A DNA stretch of 64,000 bases from positions 124,001 to 188,000 of IMG/VR virus record IMGVR_UViG_3300028676_000003; one strand, given 5' to 3'. The translations under genes and the position numbers were made by a program. The notes under the pieces were generated by a model that made no database searches, was not told the origin of the DNA, and was given only the letters and a program-made list of their open reading frames with translations. This document shows, piece by piece, positions 8,694-17,275 of this stretch (positions are counted from its first letter, which is position 1; every line of letters starts with the position of its first letter). Source of the stretch: a virus.

Positions 8694-9389
8694 TTAATAT
8701 TTTTTTCTATTTAAATTACCTTCATAAATAATACCATTAATTTCTCTCGTTGTTGACCATAAAGGTCTTAAGTTTTCTAATGAATTTACAATTATTATTG
8801 GTGTATCTTTATTATAAGTAACAATTGGTTTGATATGGTCAATATGCCACTCACCATAATTTTCCCAAGTCATACCATCTGTGAACAACGATTCAAGATG
8901 TGATTTAAGTTCTAATGCTGAATAACCTAATAAATTAATCGTTTTATTTTCCTTTTTTTGACCTAACCGTTTTAATGAATTATTTAATACATTTCTCCAA
9001 GCTATTATATGTTTTATTTTATCACGATATTCTTTTGTTTTACCACTTTCTTTATAAAATTGTTGTCTTTCTTTTATTTTAGATTTATTATCGTCTGAAT
9101 ATTTTTTAACTGAAGCTTTTATTTCATCTTTATTATCAATGTAGTGTTTTGCTCTTCTATCTTTATTTTTATCACTTTTAGAATATTTATTATTTTTTTG
9201 TTTCACCTTATCTGGATTATTATTAACCCAAATCTTATATTTTTCTTTATTTTTTTCGCTATAATTTTTGTTTAAAGTACTTTGACATGATTTACAAATA
9301 TATTTCAAATTATCTTTAGGGTCATTACCTTTATTGTATTCTGTTAATGATTTATCTTCTAAACATTTTCTACAGTTTTTAGTTTCCAT
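8694..9389 (-). CDS. HNH endonuclease, probable free-standing homing enzyme
   Basis: The protein has an N-terminal zinc-ribbon-like part (CRKC then CKSC), a long Lys/Glu/Asp-rich helical linker, and a C-terminal HNH domain: WHIDHIKPI (His-x-Asp-His) and NSLENLRPLW (the Asn) about 30 residues later. Such stand-alone HNH genes are usual mobile passengers in T4-like genomes; they cut a site in a related phage and spread by repair. I place the start at 9389 (METKNCRKC) because a late-type box CTATTTATAG lies 13 nt upstream of it; the longer frame to 9416 (MQLFIVKRN) would put that box inside the coding sequence. It sits on the opposite strand between primase and polymerase, two common homing targets. 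High A+T and Lys/Asn content suggest a separate origin. Confidence 0.8.
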   Translation of the reverse strand: METKNCRKCLEDKSLTEYNKGNDPKDNLKYICKSCQSTLNKNYSEKNKEKYKIWVNNNPDKVKQKNNKYSKSDKNKDRRAKHYIDNKDEIKASVKKYSDDNKSKIKERQQFYKESGKTKEYRDKIKHIIAWRNVLNNSLKRLGQKKENKTINLLGYSALELKSHLESLFTDGMTWENYGEWHIDHIKPIVTYNKDTPIIIVNSLENLRPLWSTTREINGIIYEGNLNRKKY

Positions 9390-9402
9390 ATTTCTTTTTA
9401 CT

Positions 9403-9410
9403 ATAAATAG
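9403..9410 (-). promoter_or_regulatory. Late-type promoter box variant CTATTTAT (reverse strand)
   Basis: On the reverse strand CTATTTATAGTAAAAAG precedes the preferred HNH start at 9389 by 13 nt. One mismatch (C for A) from the common box. Confidence 0.4.
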
Positions 9411-9441
9411 TTGCAACTATTGAAAAAATTCGGTAACTTTG
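9411..9441 (+). promoter_or_regulatory. Upstream Bacteroidota-type promoter of DNA polymerase
   Basis: TTG at 9411-9413, 20-nt spacer, TAACTTTG at 9434-9441. It is the first of two tandem promoters in front of the polymerase gene and would give a leader of about 80 nt. Confidence 0.55.
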
Positions 9442-9475
9442 TCATACAAAGTTAAAAAAAAATCTTGGTTATCTC

Positions 9476-9506
9476 TTGCATTTACCTTAATTTGGTCGTA
9501 CCTTTG
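9476..9506 (+). promoter_or_regulatory. Proximal Bacteroidota-type promoter of DNA polymerase
   Basis: TTG at 9476-9478, 20-nt spacer, TACCTTTG at 9499-9506, the same -7 box as in front of the primase (7168) and of the gene at 40971. The expected start is near 9511, giving a leader of about 17 nt. Confidence 0.7.
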
Positions 9507-9511
9507 TATAA

Positions 9512-9519
9512 ATATTTAT
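9512..9519 (+). promoter_or_regulatory. Late-type box ATATTTAT at the polymerase start
   Basis: TAAATATTTATAAC lies 8 nt before the ATG at 9528, directly downstream of the early promoter. The polymerase may thus be transcribed both early and late. With only 8 nt to the ATG, a late start here would be leaderless. Confidence 0.4.
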
Positions 9520-9527
9520 AACTAACT

Positions 9528-12500
9528 ATGAGTCAAACAAAAACGAAAGTCGATAACTTGGTTATCGAAAAATTTCTTGAAGGAACTGACCCGCAAAAGT
9601 ATATAGTTGGTGTTGAAGCTGTTTATGATAAACCAATTGTAACGTTGGTAATCAATGATAGAGATACAGACACCAAGTATTTAGAAGAGCACAGGTATAA
9701 ACCATTCCTTTGGTTTAAAGAAGACATTACCACAGTCATTTACGGTGGTAGTAAAACAAAGATACGAGAAGCGGCCGCTAGGCACGGTATCAAAATGGTT
9801 AAGCTTAGAACTGCTAATGATGATGGGTTTACACCTGTACGTCTACAAAATGGTTATAAGTTCTTAGCAACATGTACTAAATCATACAATGAATTAATCA
9901 ATTTCTTTAAATTCGGTGGTGTAGACCCATTTAGTAAAGAATACCAAAAGAACTTCGTTATGTTTAGTCCTACTGAACAATTCCTTATCCAAACAGGTAA
10001 GCGTTTGTTCAAAGGTATCGACGATTATAACGATGTTCACAGGTTCCAATATGACTTGGAGACCGAGGGTTTATTTGCTGACAGTCATGCAATATTCCAA
10101 ATCGGTGTACGAGACAATAGAGGATTCGAAGGTGTTCTAGAAACTGTCGGTGCGAGAACACAAGCACTTATCGAACAAGAGCGTGAAGCTAAGGATGAAA
10201 TAACGAAACTAGCCATTAGAGCTGAGTTAGAATTAATCAAAGATACACCTCAAGAATTACGTGAGGCAGAACGTCAAAATATCAAGAAATTCTTTGAAAT
10301 TATTGACGCTGTTAAACCTGATATTATCACTGGATATAACTCAGAGGACTTTGACTGGCCTTTCTTATTTAAAAGAGCTGAGAGACTTGGTATTTCAATT
10401 ACTGAATTAGCAATTACTCTTAATCGTGCATCTAAGATTAAACGTAAAGAAGCTTCTTTGAAATTGGGTGGTGAGACCCAAAAGTATCAACAAACTCACA
10501 TGTATGGATATAGTATTATCGATATCTCACATGCTGTTCGTAGAGCCATGGCGATTAACTCGGAAATCAAAGGATGGGGATTGAAATATATCACTCAATA
10601 CTCTGAGATTGCGAAGCCAAATAGGGTTTATGTGCCTGGGGATAAGATTAATACAACTTGGAGAGATAAGAAAAACGAGTACGCTTTCAACAATGAAAAT
10701 GGTGATTGGTACAAGATTACAGCAAAGGCTCCATTAAAAGAAAAATATTCAAAAGTTAAAGGTGCTTATATAGTACAACGTTACTTATGTGATGACTTGT
10801 GGGAAACTGAACAAATTGATACTATTTTCAACCAAGCCAGTTTCCTTATTTCGAAGATTCTTCCAACATCATTCCAACGTAGTTCTACAATGGGTACAGC
10901 TGGACAATGGAAGCTTATTATGTCTGCATGGTCTTATGAGAACGGTCTTGCTATTCCTGAGTTACAACAAAAACGTGAATTTACTGGTGGTCTTTCTAGA
11001 CTTCTTGAAGTAGGTTTCGCTAAAAATGTATACAAGTTAGATTATGCCGCTTTATATCCTAAAACACAGTTAACTCACTTTATTTTCCCTGACTTAGATA
11101 TTTCAGGTGTAATGGAAGGAATGCTTACTTATGTTGTTGATAGCCGTGATAAATTTAAGTTCTTGACTGGTGTTGAAAAGAAAACATATAAAGCATTAGA
11201 AGGTAAATTGAAAGCTGAGAAAGCTAATATGACTGACGCTGAAATCGAGGAATTAACTGAGAGAATTGCGAAGCATAAAGCACTATCAAATCTTTACGAT
11301 AAAAAACAATTACCACTTAAGATTCTTGCTAACTCATGGTTCGGTTCATATGGTGCGCCATATATCTTTAATTGGGGTGATTCGGATTCTGCTGAGGAAA
11401 CAACTTGTCGTGGTCGTCAATATTTACGTCTTATGGTTAAACACTTCTATGAGAAATATAAGTTTAGACCTCTTGTAGGTGATACCGATGGTTTCAACTT
11501 TGCGGCACCTGATAACTTGGAAGAAATTACTTATCTTGCTAAAGGTACGCATTGGAAAACTGAAGATGATGCAAACAAGTTACTTGTTGGTATCGATGCT
11601 GTTCTTGCAGAGTTTAACGAAACTTATATGGAAGGTCGTATGGGTCTAGATTTAGATGATGTATGTTCTTCAACAATCAACTTTGCTAGAAAGAACTACG
11701 CCAATGATATTGGTGGTAAGATTAAGCTTGTTGGTAACTCGGTTAAATCTAAGAAAATGTCGGTTTATATAGAAGAATTCTTAGGAAAAGGTATTCGTAT
11801 GCTTTTAGATGGTGATGGTCATTCATTCATAAATTATTACTATGAGTATGTAGATAAAATCTATAATTACCAAATTCCATTGGTTAAGATTGCATCTAAA
11901 GCTAGAGTTAAAACAACAGCTACTGAATACGCTAAGAAAGCAACTCAGAAAAATAAAGCTGGGAATCCAATGCCAAAGCAAGCTCACATGGAGTTAGCAT
12001 TAAAAGATGGACTTGGAATTAACTTAGGTGATACACTTTATTATGTGAATACTGGTCTTATGAAGTCTCACGGAGATTTAAAAACAGAAACAAACAAGGC
12101 TACTGGTTTAAAAACAGTAACTCTTAACTGTAAATTAATCAACCCTGATACTGTAGAAAAAGATTTTGAGCTTATAAAAGAATTGGAGATTCTTAAAAAA
12201 GGTTTACTTGTACTTGAAGAAGCTGAGTCCGAAGCTAAAAAAGATATTGAAGATAGAATTCAAGAAATTGAAAACTCTCTTGTAACTGATGAGTATAATG
12301 TTGCTCGTTACTTGGATAATTTCAACAAAAAGGTTAAACCTCTTTTGGTTTGTTTCAACGAAGAAGTTCGTGGTAAGGTTTTATTAGATATCGTTAAGGT
12401 TAAAAATAAAGAAACCAAAAAAACAACTGACACACTAAAACAAAGAGTTATTTTTTCTCCTTATGAGTGTGAACTAATTTCAGGTATTCCTTTTAAAGAA

Positions 12501-13307
12501 GGTGACCAAGATTCATATGAAGACCTTATGCGTATGGAAGATAAAGAAATTAAGTTTTGGGATAAGGTTGATAAGGTTCCAAATAACATGGAAGAACACG
12601 TTTGGGCCGAGCTTAGAATTGATTATCATGAAAGAATGGTAATTGCTAAGATTGAAGGTGTTGAACGAGAAAAAGAAGTTATGGATGATATCATCAAACA
12701 CTTAGAAGTTAGTGACTTAGAAGGTGCAATGAGAGGTGAATTACCACTAGATGTATTTGTCATGGCTGATATGGCTGACGATGATTCAGGTGCGATTGTT
12801 TCTAGAAAATTTGGAGAAGTACTATGTTATTTCGATGAATTATTTAAATACGAATCTGATGCTATTAGACGTAATGAATTTTACCATCTTAATGGAAATC
12901 TAAATGATGCTATCGACAGATACGAACAATGGTTAGATTACAACGCAGAAAACATTGTAATGACTGGTTCAACAGTTGAAACAAGCGGACAAATGGAATT
13001 ATTCTCAGATTCTGATATTGATTCCGTAATCAAGAGAGTTAAGGTAAAAAGCAAGACAGCTACTAAGAAATCAATAGCTATGCTTAATGCTGAGAAAGCT
13101 GAACCTAAAAAGAAAGCTAGTGAAGATGAAGATGATGAAGAAGTTGTTTTTATTCTTGACGCTAACGGACAATTGGTTAGAAAAGATGAAATATTACAAT
13201 TGGATGACGAATTCGATGATACCTTTGGAGATATGCCTGAAGGATATGTTGTTTATGAAGCACCAATTACTCCAAAAGAACCTGAAAAGGACGAGTGGGG
13301 ATTTTAA
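9528..13307 (+). CDS. DNA polymerase, family B, with long C-terminal extension
   Basis: At 1259 residues this replicative polymerase is about 360 residues longer than T4 gp43. The 3'-5' exonuclease is visible as FQYDLETEGL (Exo I, near 175) and TGYNSEDFDWPFLF (Exo II, near 270). Polymerase motif A is KLDYAALYP (Asp505), motif B KILANSWFGSYG (near 600), and motif C GDTDGFNF (Asp652 and Asp654), with Gly in place of the usual Ser after DTD. The region after about 1000 is acidic and helical and has no counterpart in T4. Near residue 1154 it reads GQMELFS, a match to the bacterial sliding-clamp box QxxLF; the extreme C-terminus is EKDEWGF. It would copy the genome together with the primase, the gp41-like helicase and the SSB. 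Two early promoters and a late-type box precede it and a strong bidirectional terminator follows. Confidence 0.92.
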   Translation: MSQTKTKVDNLVIEKFLEGTDPQKYIVGVEAVYDKPIVTLVINDRDTDTKYLEEHRYKPFLWFKEDITTVIYGGSKTKIREAAARHGIKMVKLRTANDDGFTPVRLQNGYKFLATCTKSYNELINFFKFGGVDPFSKEYQKNFVMFSPTEQFLIQTGKRLFKGIDDYNDVHRFQYDLETEGLFADSHAIFQIGVRDNRGFEGVLETVGARTQALIEQEREAKDEITKLAIRAELELIKDTPQELREAERQNIKKFFEIIDAVKPDIITGYNSEDFDWPFLFKRAERLGISITELAITLNRASKIKRKEASLKLGGETQKYQQTHMYGYSIIDISHAVRRAMAINSEIKGWGLKYITQYSEIAKPNRVYVPGDKINTTWRDKKNEYAFNNENGDWYKITAKAPLKEKYSKVKGAYIVQRYLCDDLWETEQIDTIFNQASFLISKILPTSFQRSSTMGTAGQWKLIMSAWSYENGLAIPELQQKREFTGGLSRLLEVGFAKNVYKLDYAALYPKTQLTHFIFPDLDISGVMEGMLTYVVDSRDKFKFLTGVEKKTYKALEGKLKAEKANMTDAEIEELTERIAKHKALSNLYDKKQLPLKILANSWFGSYGAPYIFNWGDSDSAEETTCRGRQYLRLMVKHFYEKYKFRPLVGDTDGFNFAAPDNLEEITYLAKGTHWKTEDDANKLLVGIDAVLAEFNETYMEGRMGLDLDDVCSSTINFARKNYANDIGGKIKLVGNSVKSKKMSVYIEEFLGKGIRMLLDGDGHSFINYYYEYVDKIYNYQIPLVKIASKARVKTTATEYAKKATQKNKAGNPMPKQAHMELALKDGLGINLGDTLYYVNTGLMKSHGDLKTETNKATGLKTVTLNCKLINPDTVEKDFELIKELEILKKGLLVLEEAESEAKKDIEDRIQEIENSLVTDEYNVARYLDNFNKKVKPLLVCFNEEVRGKVLLDIVKVKNKETKKTTDTLKQRVIFSPYECELISGIPFKEGDQDSYEDLMRMEDKEIKFWDKVDKVPNNMEEHVWAELRIDYHERMVIAKIEGVEREKEVMDDIIKHLEVSDLEGAMRGELPLDVFVMADMADDDSGAIVSRKFGEVLCYFDELFKYESDAIRRNEFYHLNGNLNDAIDRYEQWLDYNAENIVMTGSTVETSGQMELFSDSDIDSVIKRVKVKSKTATKKSIAMLNAEKAEPKKKASEDEDDEEVVFILDANGQLVRKDEILQLDDEFDDTFGDMPEGYVVYEAPITPKEPEKDEWGF

Positions 13308-13313
13308 AATAAG

Positions 13314-13339
13314 AAAGGGACCTTTGGGTCCCTTTTTTT
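13314..13339. terminator. Bidirectional rho-independent terminator
   Basis: Nine-base-pair stem AAAGGGACC/GGTCCCTTT with loop TTTG, followed by seven T on the forward strand and an A-rich upstream arm that gives a T-rich tail on the reverse strand. It lies between the convergent polymerase and gp13-like genes. Confidence 0.85.
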
Positions 13340-13340
13340 A

Positions 13341-14486
13341 TTAGTATACATAGAACCCTAGAGGTCTAAATTGTAATTGTCTGTTTAAGAATTCTGCTTC
13401 TTGTGCTCCACGCTCCAATTGAGCTGTACTTGAAAGCCTAAGAAGTCTTGCATCAAGTCTTTCTAAAACTGCTCTTCTTTCATCGTTTCCTTCTGAAATA
13501 AGTGTTTCATAATCCATGATTCTTTCAGCTTCAGGCGGTCCAACAACACCACCAAACTTTCCACGAGTTCTACCAAGTGCTCTCTTAGCTTCAGCAATAA
13601 ATAATTGTCTGATAAGAGTCTTTGTAGGTGGGTTAAATGATGAGAAATCTAATTCTGATAAAGGAACTTGATTTGGTAATTGGATAATATCAGGATTATC
13701 TTTCTTACACTTGTCAGCATCTTCATCTGTTAATTTTGAAGTATCGTAATAGTGATACCAAACTTGACACCCAGTCATATTGATTGAGTTAGGTACTCCA
13801 CCTAATCCAGTACCAAACGATAACTTAGACCCAGGAACACTCAATAAATGAAGTAATTTCGTTCCATTAGGACCTGCTGTAATCTTGTGAACAAGCTCAC
13901 TTCTAACCATTCTATTCTTAAGGTTCATATCTGCCGCAGTAAGAAGTACATCGAACGCTGGTGTAATGTAGTAACCAGCATTTTGACCACCACCTTGAGC
14001 AACACCTTGTCCAGTTTGGGCAAATCCACCACCGAAACCACCATCAAGTCCACCGTAGCTACCAAATAAGGCTGGCGTAATTGTTGGAGGTGTAATCCAA
14101 AGAACTTCGTTAATTTCACGTCCTGCTGGGATTGTGTAGACTTGTCTACCTGCTTCGATTTCAACGAAGTCTTTCTTTAATTCATAAGGACCATTAGCTT
14201 GTAGACCAACTCCTTTAGAATAAGCATAAGTATATTGTGTAATGAAGTCAAAGCCTCTTACACTTAATGCAAATGCCATATCGGTTGTGTCAATACTTGA
14301 ACCTAACAATGATTGCCATTGGTGTTCAACAAGCCATTCTTGAACGTATTGAGCATAGTCTTCAATAGCTATTTCTAATAGCGTACAAAGTTGCTCATCT
14401 TCCAATTCAATCTGACGGATTGGTGCTCCGACAGAGTGTCTAAATTGACGAAATATTTTATCTCTTTCTGTTGTGCTTACTGCCAT
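13341..14486 (-). CDS. Neck protein, T4 gp13-like
   Basis: This 381-residue protein opens with FRQFRHSVGAPIRQIELEDE followed by LEIAIEDYAQYVQEW; T4 gp13 opens with the same pattern (RRLGAPIINVEL, then a helix ending LYGEY). The C-terminus, KFGGVVGPPEAERIMDYETL followed by a charged helix, also parallels the end of gp13. A Gly-rich stretch (GGLDGGFGGGFAQTGQGVAQ, near 145-165) corresponds to the Gly-rich part of gp13. In T4, gp13 forms the ring that closes the filled head and receives the tail. It is somewhat longer than T4 gp13 (309). It is transcribed opposite to gp14-like and gp15-like genes about 2.2 kb away, which is unusual. A late-type box precedes it. Confidence 0.72.
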   Translation of the reverse strand: MAVSTTERDKIFRQFRHSVGAPIRQIELEDEQLCTLLEIAIEDYAQYVQEWLVEHQWQSLLGSSIDTTDMAFALSVRGFDFITQYTYAYSKGVGLQANGPYELKKDFVEIEAGRQVYTIPAGREINEVLWITPPTITPALFGSYGGLDGGFGGGFAQTGQGVAQGGGQNAGYYITPAFDVLLTAADMNLKNRMVRSELVHKITAGPNGTKLLHLLSVPGSKLSFGTGLGGVPNSINMTGCQVWYHYYDTSKLTDEDADKCKKDNPDIIQLPNQVPLSELDFSSFNPPTKTLIRQLFIAEAKRALGRTRGKFGGVVGPPEAERIMDYETLISEGNDERRAVLERLDARLLRLSSTAQLERGAQEAEFLNRQLQFRPLGFYVY

Positions 14487-14501
14487 GTTTGTTGTTTTAT
14501 T

Positions 14502-14509
14502 ATAAATAT
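14502..14509 (-). promoter_or_regulatory. Late-type promoter box ATATTTAT (reverse strand)
   Basis: Reverse-strand TATATTTATAATAAAAC lies 15 nt before the gp13-like ATG; nearly identical to the box before the sheath and gp14-like genes. Confidence 0.55.
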
Positions 14510-14523
14510 AATAAAACTTGTAA

Positions 14524-14778
14524 TTAAGCTAAAAACTTCTTTGTTAATTCCACAGCCTCATCTATCGAGTGAAACGATACATTAGGGATAAATAATTGCT
14601 TACCAATCTTTACAACTGGCACTTCGTTAGAATTGCTTGCTACAACAACCTTACCATATTCTTCAGCATTTTCAGCCAAGTTAACGTTTATATCATTATA
14701 TTCGATACCTTCAGCTGTTAGCTTTTCTTTTAATTCCTTACAAAAAGGACACTCAGGGAATGTATAAATTATTACCAT
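14524..14778 (-). CDS. Glutaredoxin
   Basis: An 84-residue protein with the dithiol active site C10-P-F-C13 after the first strand, the cis-proline motif EVPVV near residue 54 and a C-terminal helix: a complete glutaredoxin, the same size as T4 NrdC. It would reduce the phage ribonucleotide reductase (NrdA/NrdB at 48.4-51.7 kb), whose large subunit ends in a CxxC tail. It starts inside the stop codon of the SNF2 helicase gene (TAATG on the reverse strand), so the two are translationally coupled. Confidence 0.88.
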   Translation of the reverse strand: MVIIYTFPECPFCKELKEKLTAEGIEYNDINVNLAENAEEYGKVVVASNSNEVPVVKIGKQLFIPNVSFHSIDEAVELTKKFLA

Positions 14779-16619
14779 TACTCTTCTATTAATTCGTTAA
14801 TTAAGATTTCTGTTAATTCTTCATCTGAAGGACGCTTGTCACCCATGATTGTTGAAATAACATCTTTTTTATTATTAAGCATTAACCACATACGACTTGA
14901 AATTGTATCATCAAATAGTTGGTAGTAAACGTTTACGTTATTTTTTTGTCCGATACGGAAAGCTCTATCTTCAGCTTGTTCATTATTCCCAGGCACCCAA
15001 TCAAATGAGTTAAACACAACAACCGTTCCTTCAGTAAGTGTAATACCAACACCCGCTGACTTAATATTCCCTACAAATACCTTAACCTTGTCATTTTGTT
15101 GGAAAGCATCGACAGATTTTTGTTTTTGAATAGTAGACATAGGCCCGTTGTGTTTAACCGCTTGTTTTCCGAAGTGGTTAGCAATCATTTCTAATTCTTC
15201 AGTAAAGCTTGTAAATACAATAACCTTTCTTCCCATTTCAATAGCATTCTCAACCATTTCAATTGTTTGTGGAATAGCTTGTATCGCAATGAATTGTCTA
15301 AGGAGAATTAGTTCAACTAAATCCTTTTGAGATTCAACACTACGCTTTCCTTCAAGCTTACGCTTCAGCATATATTCATCCCAAAGCAACTCATATTGTT
15401 TAAGACCTTTTTTATCAAGTAAATGGTGCATCGGTGTGATAACCTTATCAGGCATATCAAGAACTTCAGTTTTTAAACGTCTTAGAATGATGTTTTTTGT
15501 TTTAGAAGCTAATTCTTCTAAGTTGCTGGCACCATCGGTAAGCCATATCTGCTTTTTAACACCATTTTTAAGCGTTCTAAAGAACTGTCTTCCGTCACAG
15601 TACCTTAGAGCGTAGTGCTTCCAATTCTCTGCAATAGGAGACTTTATAATCTTTAATAGATTAAAGAAGTCCATTGGTCTGTTTGCAACTGGTGTTCCAG
15701 TAAGAAGCCAAGTCTTATTTATTCCGTATTTGTTAGTCAATTCAACCATAATCTTTCCACGGATGCTTTCATTGTTTTTAAGGTAGTGAGCCTCATCAAT
15801 GATACATAGGTCAAATCCAGCTTCAGCTAATTGTCTGTTGATTACTTCTTCAGGTTCACCTTCTTTTTTCTTTGTTGTTTTAGCTAGAGTATGGAAATTT
15901 TTAAGAATATCAAAATTAATGATAACAAATTTAGCATCTGACCATTTTTTACCATCAATAATTGTTGTATCATCACAAAAAACGTTAATTTCACGTTCCC
16001 AATTTATCTTCGTTGCCGAAGGACAAACAATTAGAATCTTCTTAGCTCCACTTTCAAGGGCCGCAATGATGGATTGAATACTCTTTCCAAGACCCATATC
16101 ATCTGCAAGAATACAACCATTTCTAGCTAAAAGGAACTTGATTCCTTCCTCTTGGTGTTGATAGAGTTTTTTACCGTCTTTAGCCAATACATTATTGTAA
16201 GGTGTGAAGTCTACATCAATGTTGATTGGTTCAAAGTAAGGGTCATCAAGAACCTGAGTCTTTGCGAGCCAATACATTTTAGAAACCGTTTGGTTTTGTT
16301 TCAGCTTCCCATAAACGTGAAATGCTTTTTCAGTTTCACCCAAGATAAATTCAATTAGAACCTTTTGTGGTGTAAAAGCTACATTATCTGCTTTTTGTAA
16401 TTCAAGTCCTAGGTATTCAGTTATTCCAACTACTCGGTTAACGAATATTGGTTGTCTGTTATGGTTATCAATAATGTACTTTGATTGGTTTTCAGTCAAA
16501 GGTATTTTTTTATTTTTCAAATAAGCATTTTTAAGCTTTATAAGGTACGGATTTATCCCTTCGTAACCCTCAAGTAGCGCAACTGCTGATTGTGACTTTA
16601 AATCGTTTAATGTTATCAA
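14778..16619 (-). CDS. SNF2-family DNA helicase/translocase
   Basis: This 613-residue protein has both RecA-like lobes of superfamily 2. Lobe 1: YQHQEEGIKFLLARNGCILA (Q motif), DDMGLGKS (Walker A, 173-180), DEAH (275-278), LLTGTPVANR (motif III). Lobe 2 ends with FNSFDWVPGNNEQAEDRAFR followed by IGQ (motifs V-VI). The order and spacing are those of SMARCAL1/HARP-like annealing helicases, which act on stalled forks and junctions; in T4 the comparable helicase UvsW is a different subfamily. The first 140 residues are a separate domain. The start codon is TTG at 16619: the frame upstream contains no ATG or GTG before the stop, and the next Met is more than 100 residues in. A Bacteroidota-type promoter lies upstream. 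Confidence 0.88.
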   Translation of the reverse strand: MITLNDLKSQSAVALLEGYEGINPYLIKLKNAYLKNKKIPLTENQSKYIIDNHNRQPIFVNRVVGITEYLGLELQKADNVAFTPQKVLIEFILGETEKAFHVYGKLKQNQTVSKMYWLAKTQVLDDPYFEPINIDVDFTPYNNVLAKDGKKLYQHQEEGIKFLLARNGCILADDMGLGKSIQSIIAALESGAKKILIVCPSATKINWEREINVFCDDTTIIDGKKWSDAKFVIINFDILKNFHTLAKTTKKKEGEPEEVINRQLAEAGFDLCIIDEAHYLKNNESIRGKIMVELTNKYGINKTWLLTGTPVANRPMDFFNLLKIIKSPIAENWKHYALRYCDGRQFFRTLKNGVKKQIWLTDGASNLEELASKTKNIILRRLKTEVLDMPDKVITPMHHLLDKKGLKQYELLWDEYMLKRKLEGKRSVESQKDLVELILLRQFIAIQAIPQTIEMVENAIEMGRKVIVFTSFTEELEMIANHFGKQAVKHNGPMSTIQKQKSVDAFQQNDKVKVFVGNIKSAGVGITLTEGTVVVFNSFDWVPGNNEQAEDRAFRIGQKNNVNVYYQLFDDTISSRMWLMLNNKKDVISTIMGDKRPSDEELTEILINELIEE

Positions 16620-16650
16620 AATTATATGTGTTTCTTTTAAAAATTATATC

Positions 16651-16680
16651 TAAATATAATTAAAATTAAAGAAAAATCAA
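16651..16680 (-). promoter_or_regulatory. Early promoter of the SNF2-glutaredoxin operon (reverse strand)
   Basis: On the reverse strand TTG (16678-16680), 19-nt spacer and TATATTTA (16651-16658). The last base is A instead of G, as in the promoter at 24971-25001. Expected leader of about 25 nt to the TTG start codon. Confidence 0.5.
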
Positions 16681-16708
16681 TAGTTATGGTATATTAAGTA
16701 AATTATAA

Positions 16709-16716
16709 ATATTTAT
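16709..16716 (+). promoter_or_regulatory. Late-type promoter box ATATTTAT
   Basis: TAAATATTTATAATAAAAC, 14 nt before the ATG at 16731; the region between this and the divergent SNF2 promoter is only about 30 nt. Confidence 0.55.
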
Positions 16717-16730
16717 AATAAAACAAAATT

Positions 16731-17261
16731 ATGGACGAAACTAATAAAAAAGTAACACCGATTACTAGAATAAACAAATGGTTTTCTCATGAAGATTTCG
16801 CTTTAGAAGTTTCAATGGGAAGAGAAGCTATCGAAGGTGATGGAAATTTTACCATCATTTTATATAGAGTTAATAGAGATGAAACGGAATATGACAAGTT
16901 ATATGGTGAAGCAACCAAAGATGGTATTAGATTTCATCCACCTCTTGAACTTAAGGTTGTTCCTATCATGGCAACACCTGAAAATAAAGCATATAATTCA
17001 AGTGCTGGTTCACTTCAACACTTACAAGATGGGCCATTTACATTTGGAATATATGACCAACAATTATCTGAAATGGACGCTGAAATTAGCCACGGTGACT
17101 ACATTGGATATCCAGTGACTGAGACAGATGTTAGATATTTTTCAGTTGTAAATTCAGGAATAAAAAATTACGATAACAGACACACCATCATGGGTTACAA
17201 AGGAGCTTTCAGAACAGTAGTATGTGCTGGAGTTGACGATAGTGAATTCAGAGGTATTTAA
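16731..17261 (+). CDS. Neck protein, T4 gp14-like
   Basis: This 176-residue protein contains YDKLYGEATKDGIRFHPP and later SHGDYIGYPVTETDVRYFSV. T4 gp14 has the same two signatures in the same order (a YGED-type segment, and EGDLIYFP followed by LFEI). gp14 joins gp13 to build the neck onto which the tail is fixed and where whiskers attach. It is shorter than T4 gp14 (256), lacking the acidic C-terminal tail. The gp15-like gene follows after 14 nt, as it does in T4, which supports the call. Confidence 0.7.
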   Translation: MDETNKKVTPITRINKWFSHEDFALEVSMGREAIEGDGNFTIILYRVNRDETEYDKLYGEATKDGIRFHPPLELKVVPIMATPENKAYNSSAGSLQHLQDGPFTFGIYDQQLSEMDAEISHGDYIGYPVTETDVRYFSVVNSGIKNYDNRHTIMGYKGAFRTVVCAGVDDSEFRGI

Positions 17262-17275
17262 TAAAGACATAAAAC

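Noticed and set aside
9417-9527. N-terminal extension of the HNH gene to 9416
   Set aside because: It would cover the late-type box and adds MQLFIVKRN, which does not fit the zinc-ribbon start; METKNCRKC at 9389 preferred.
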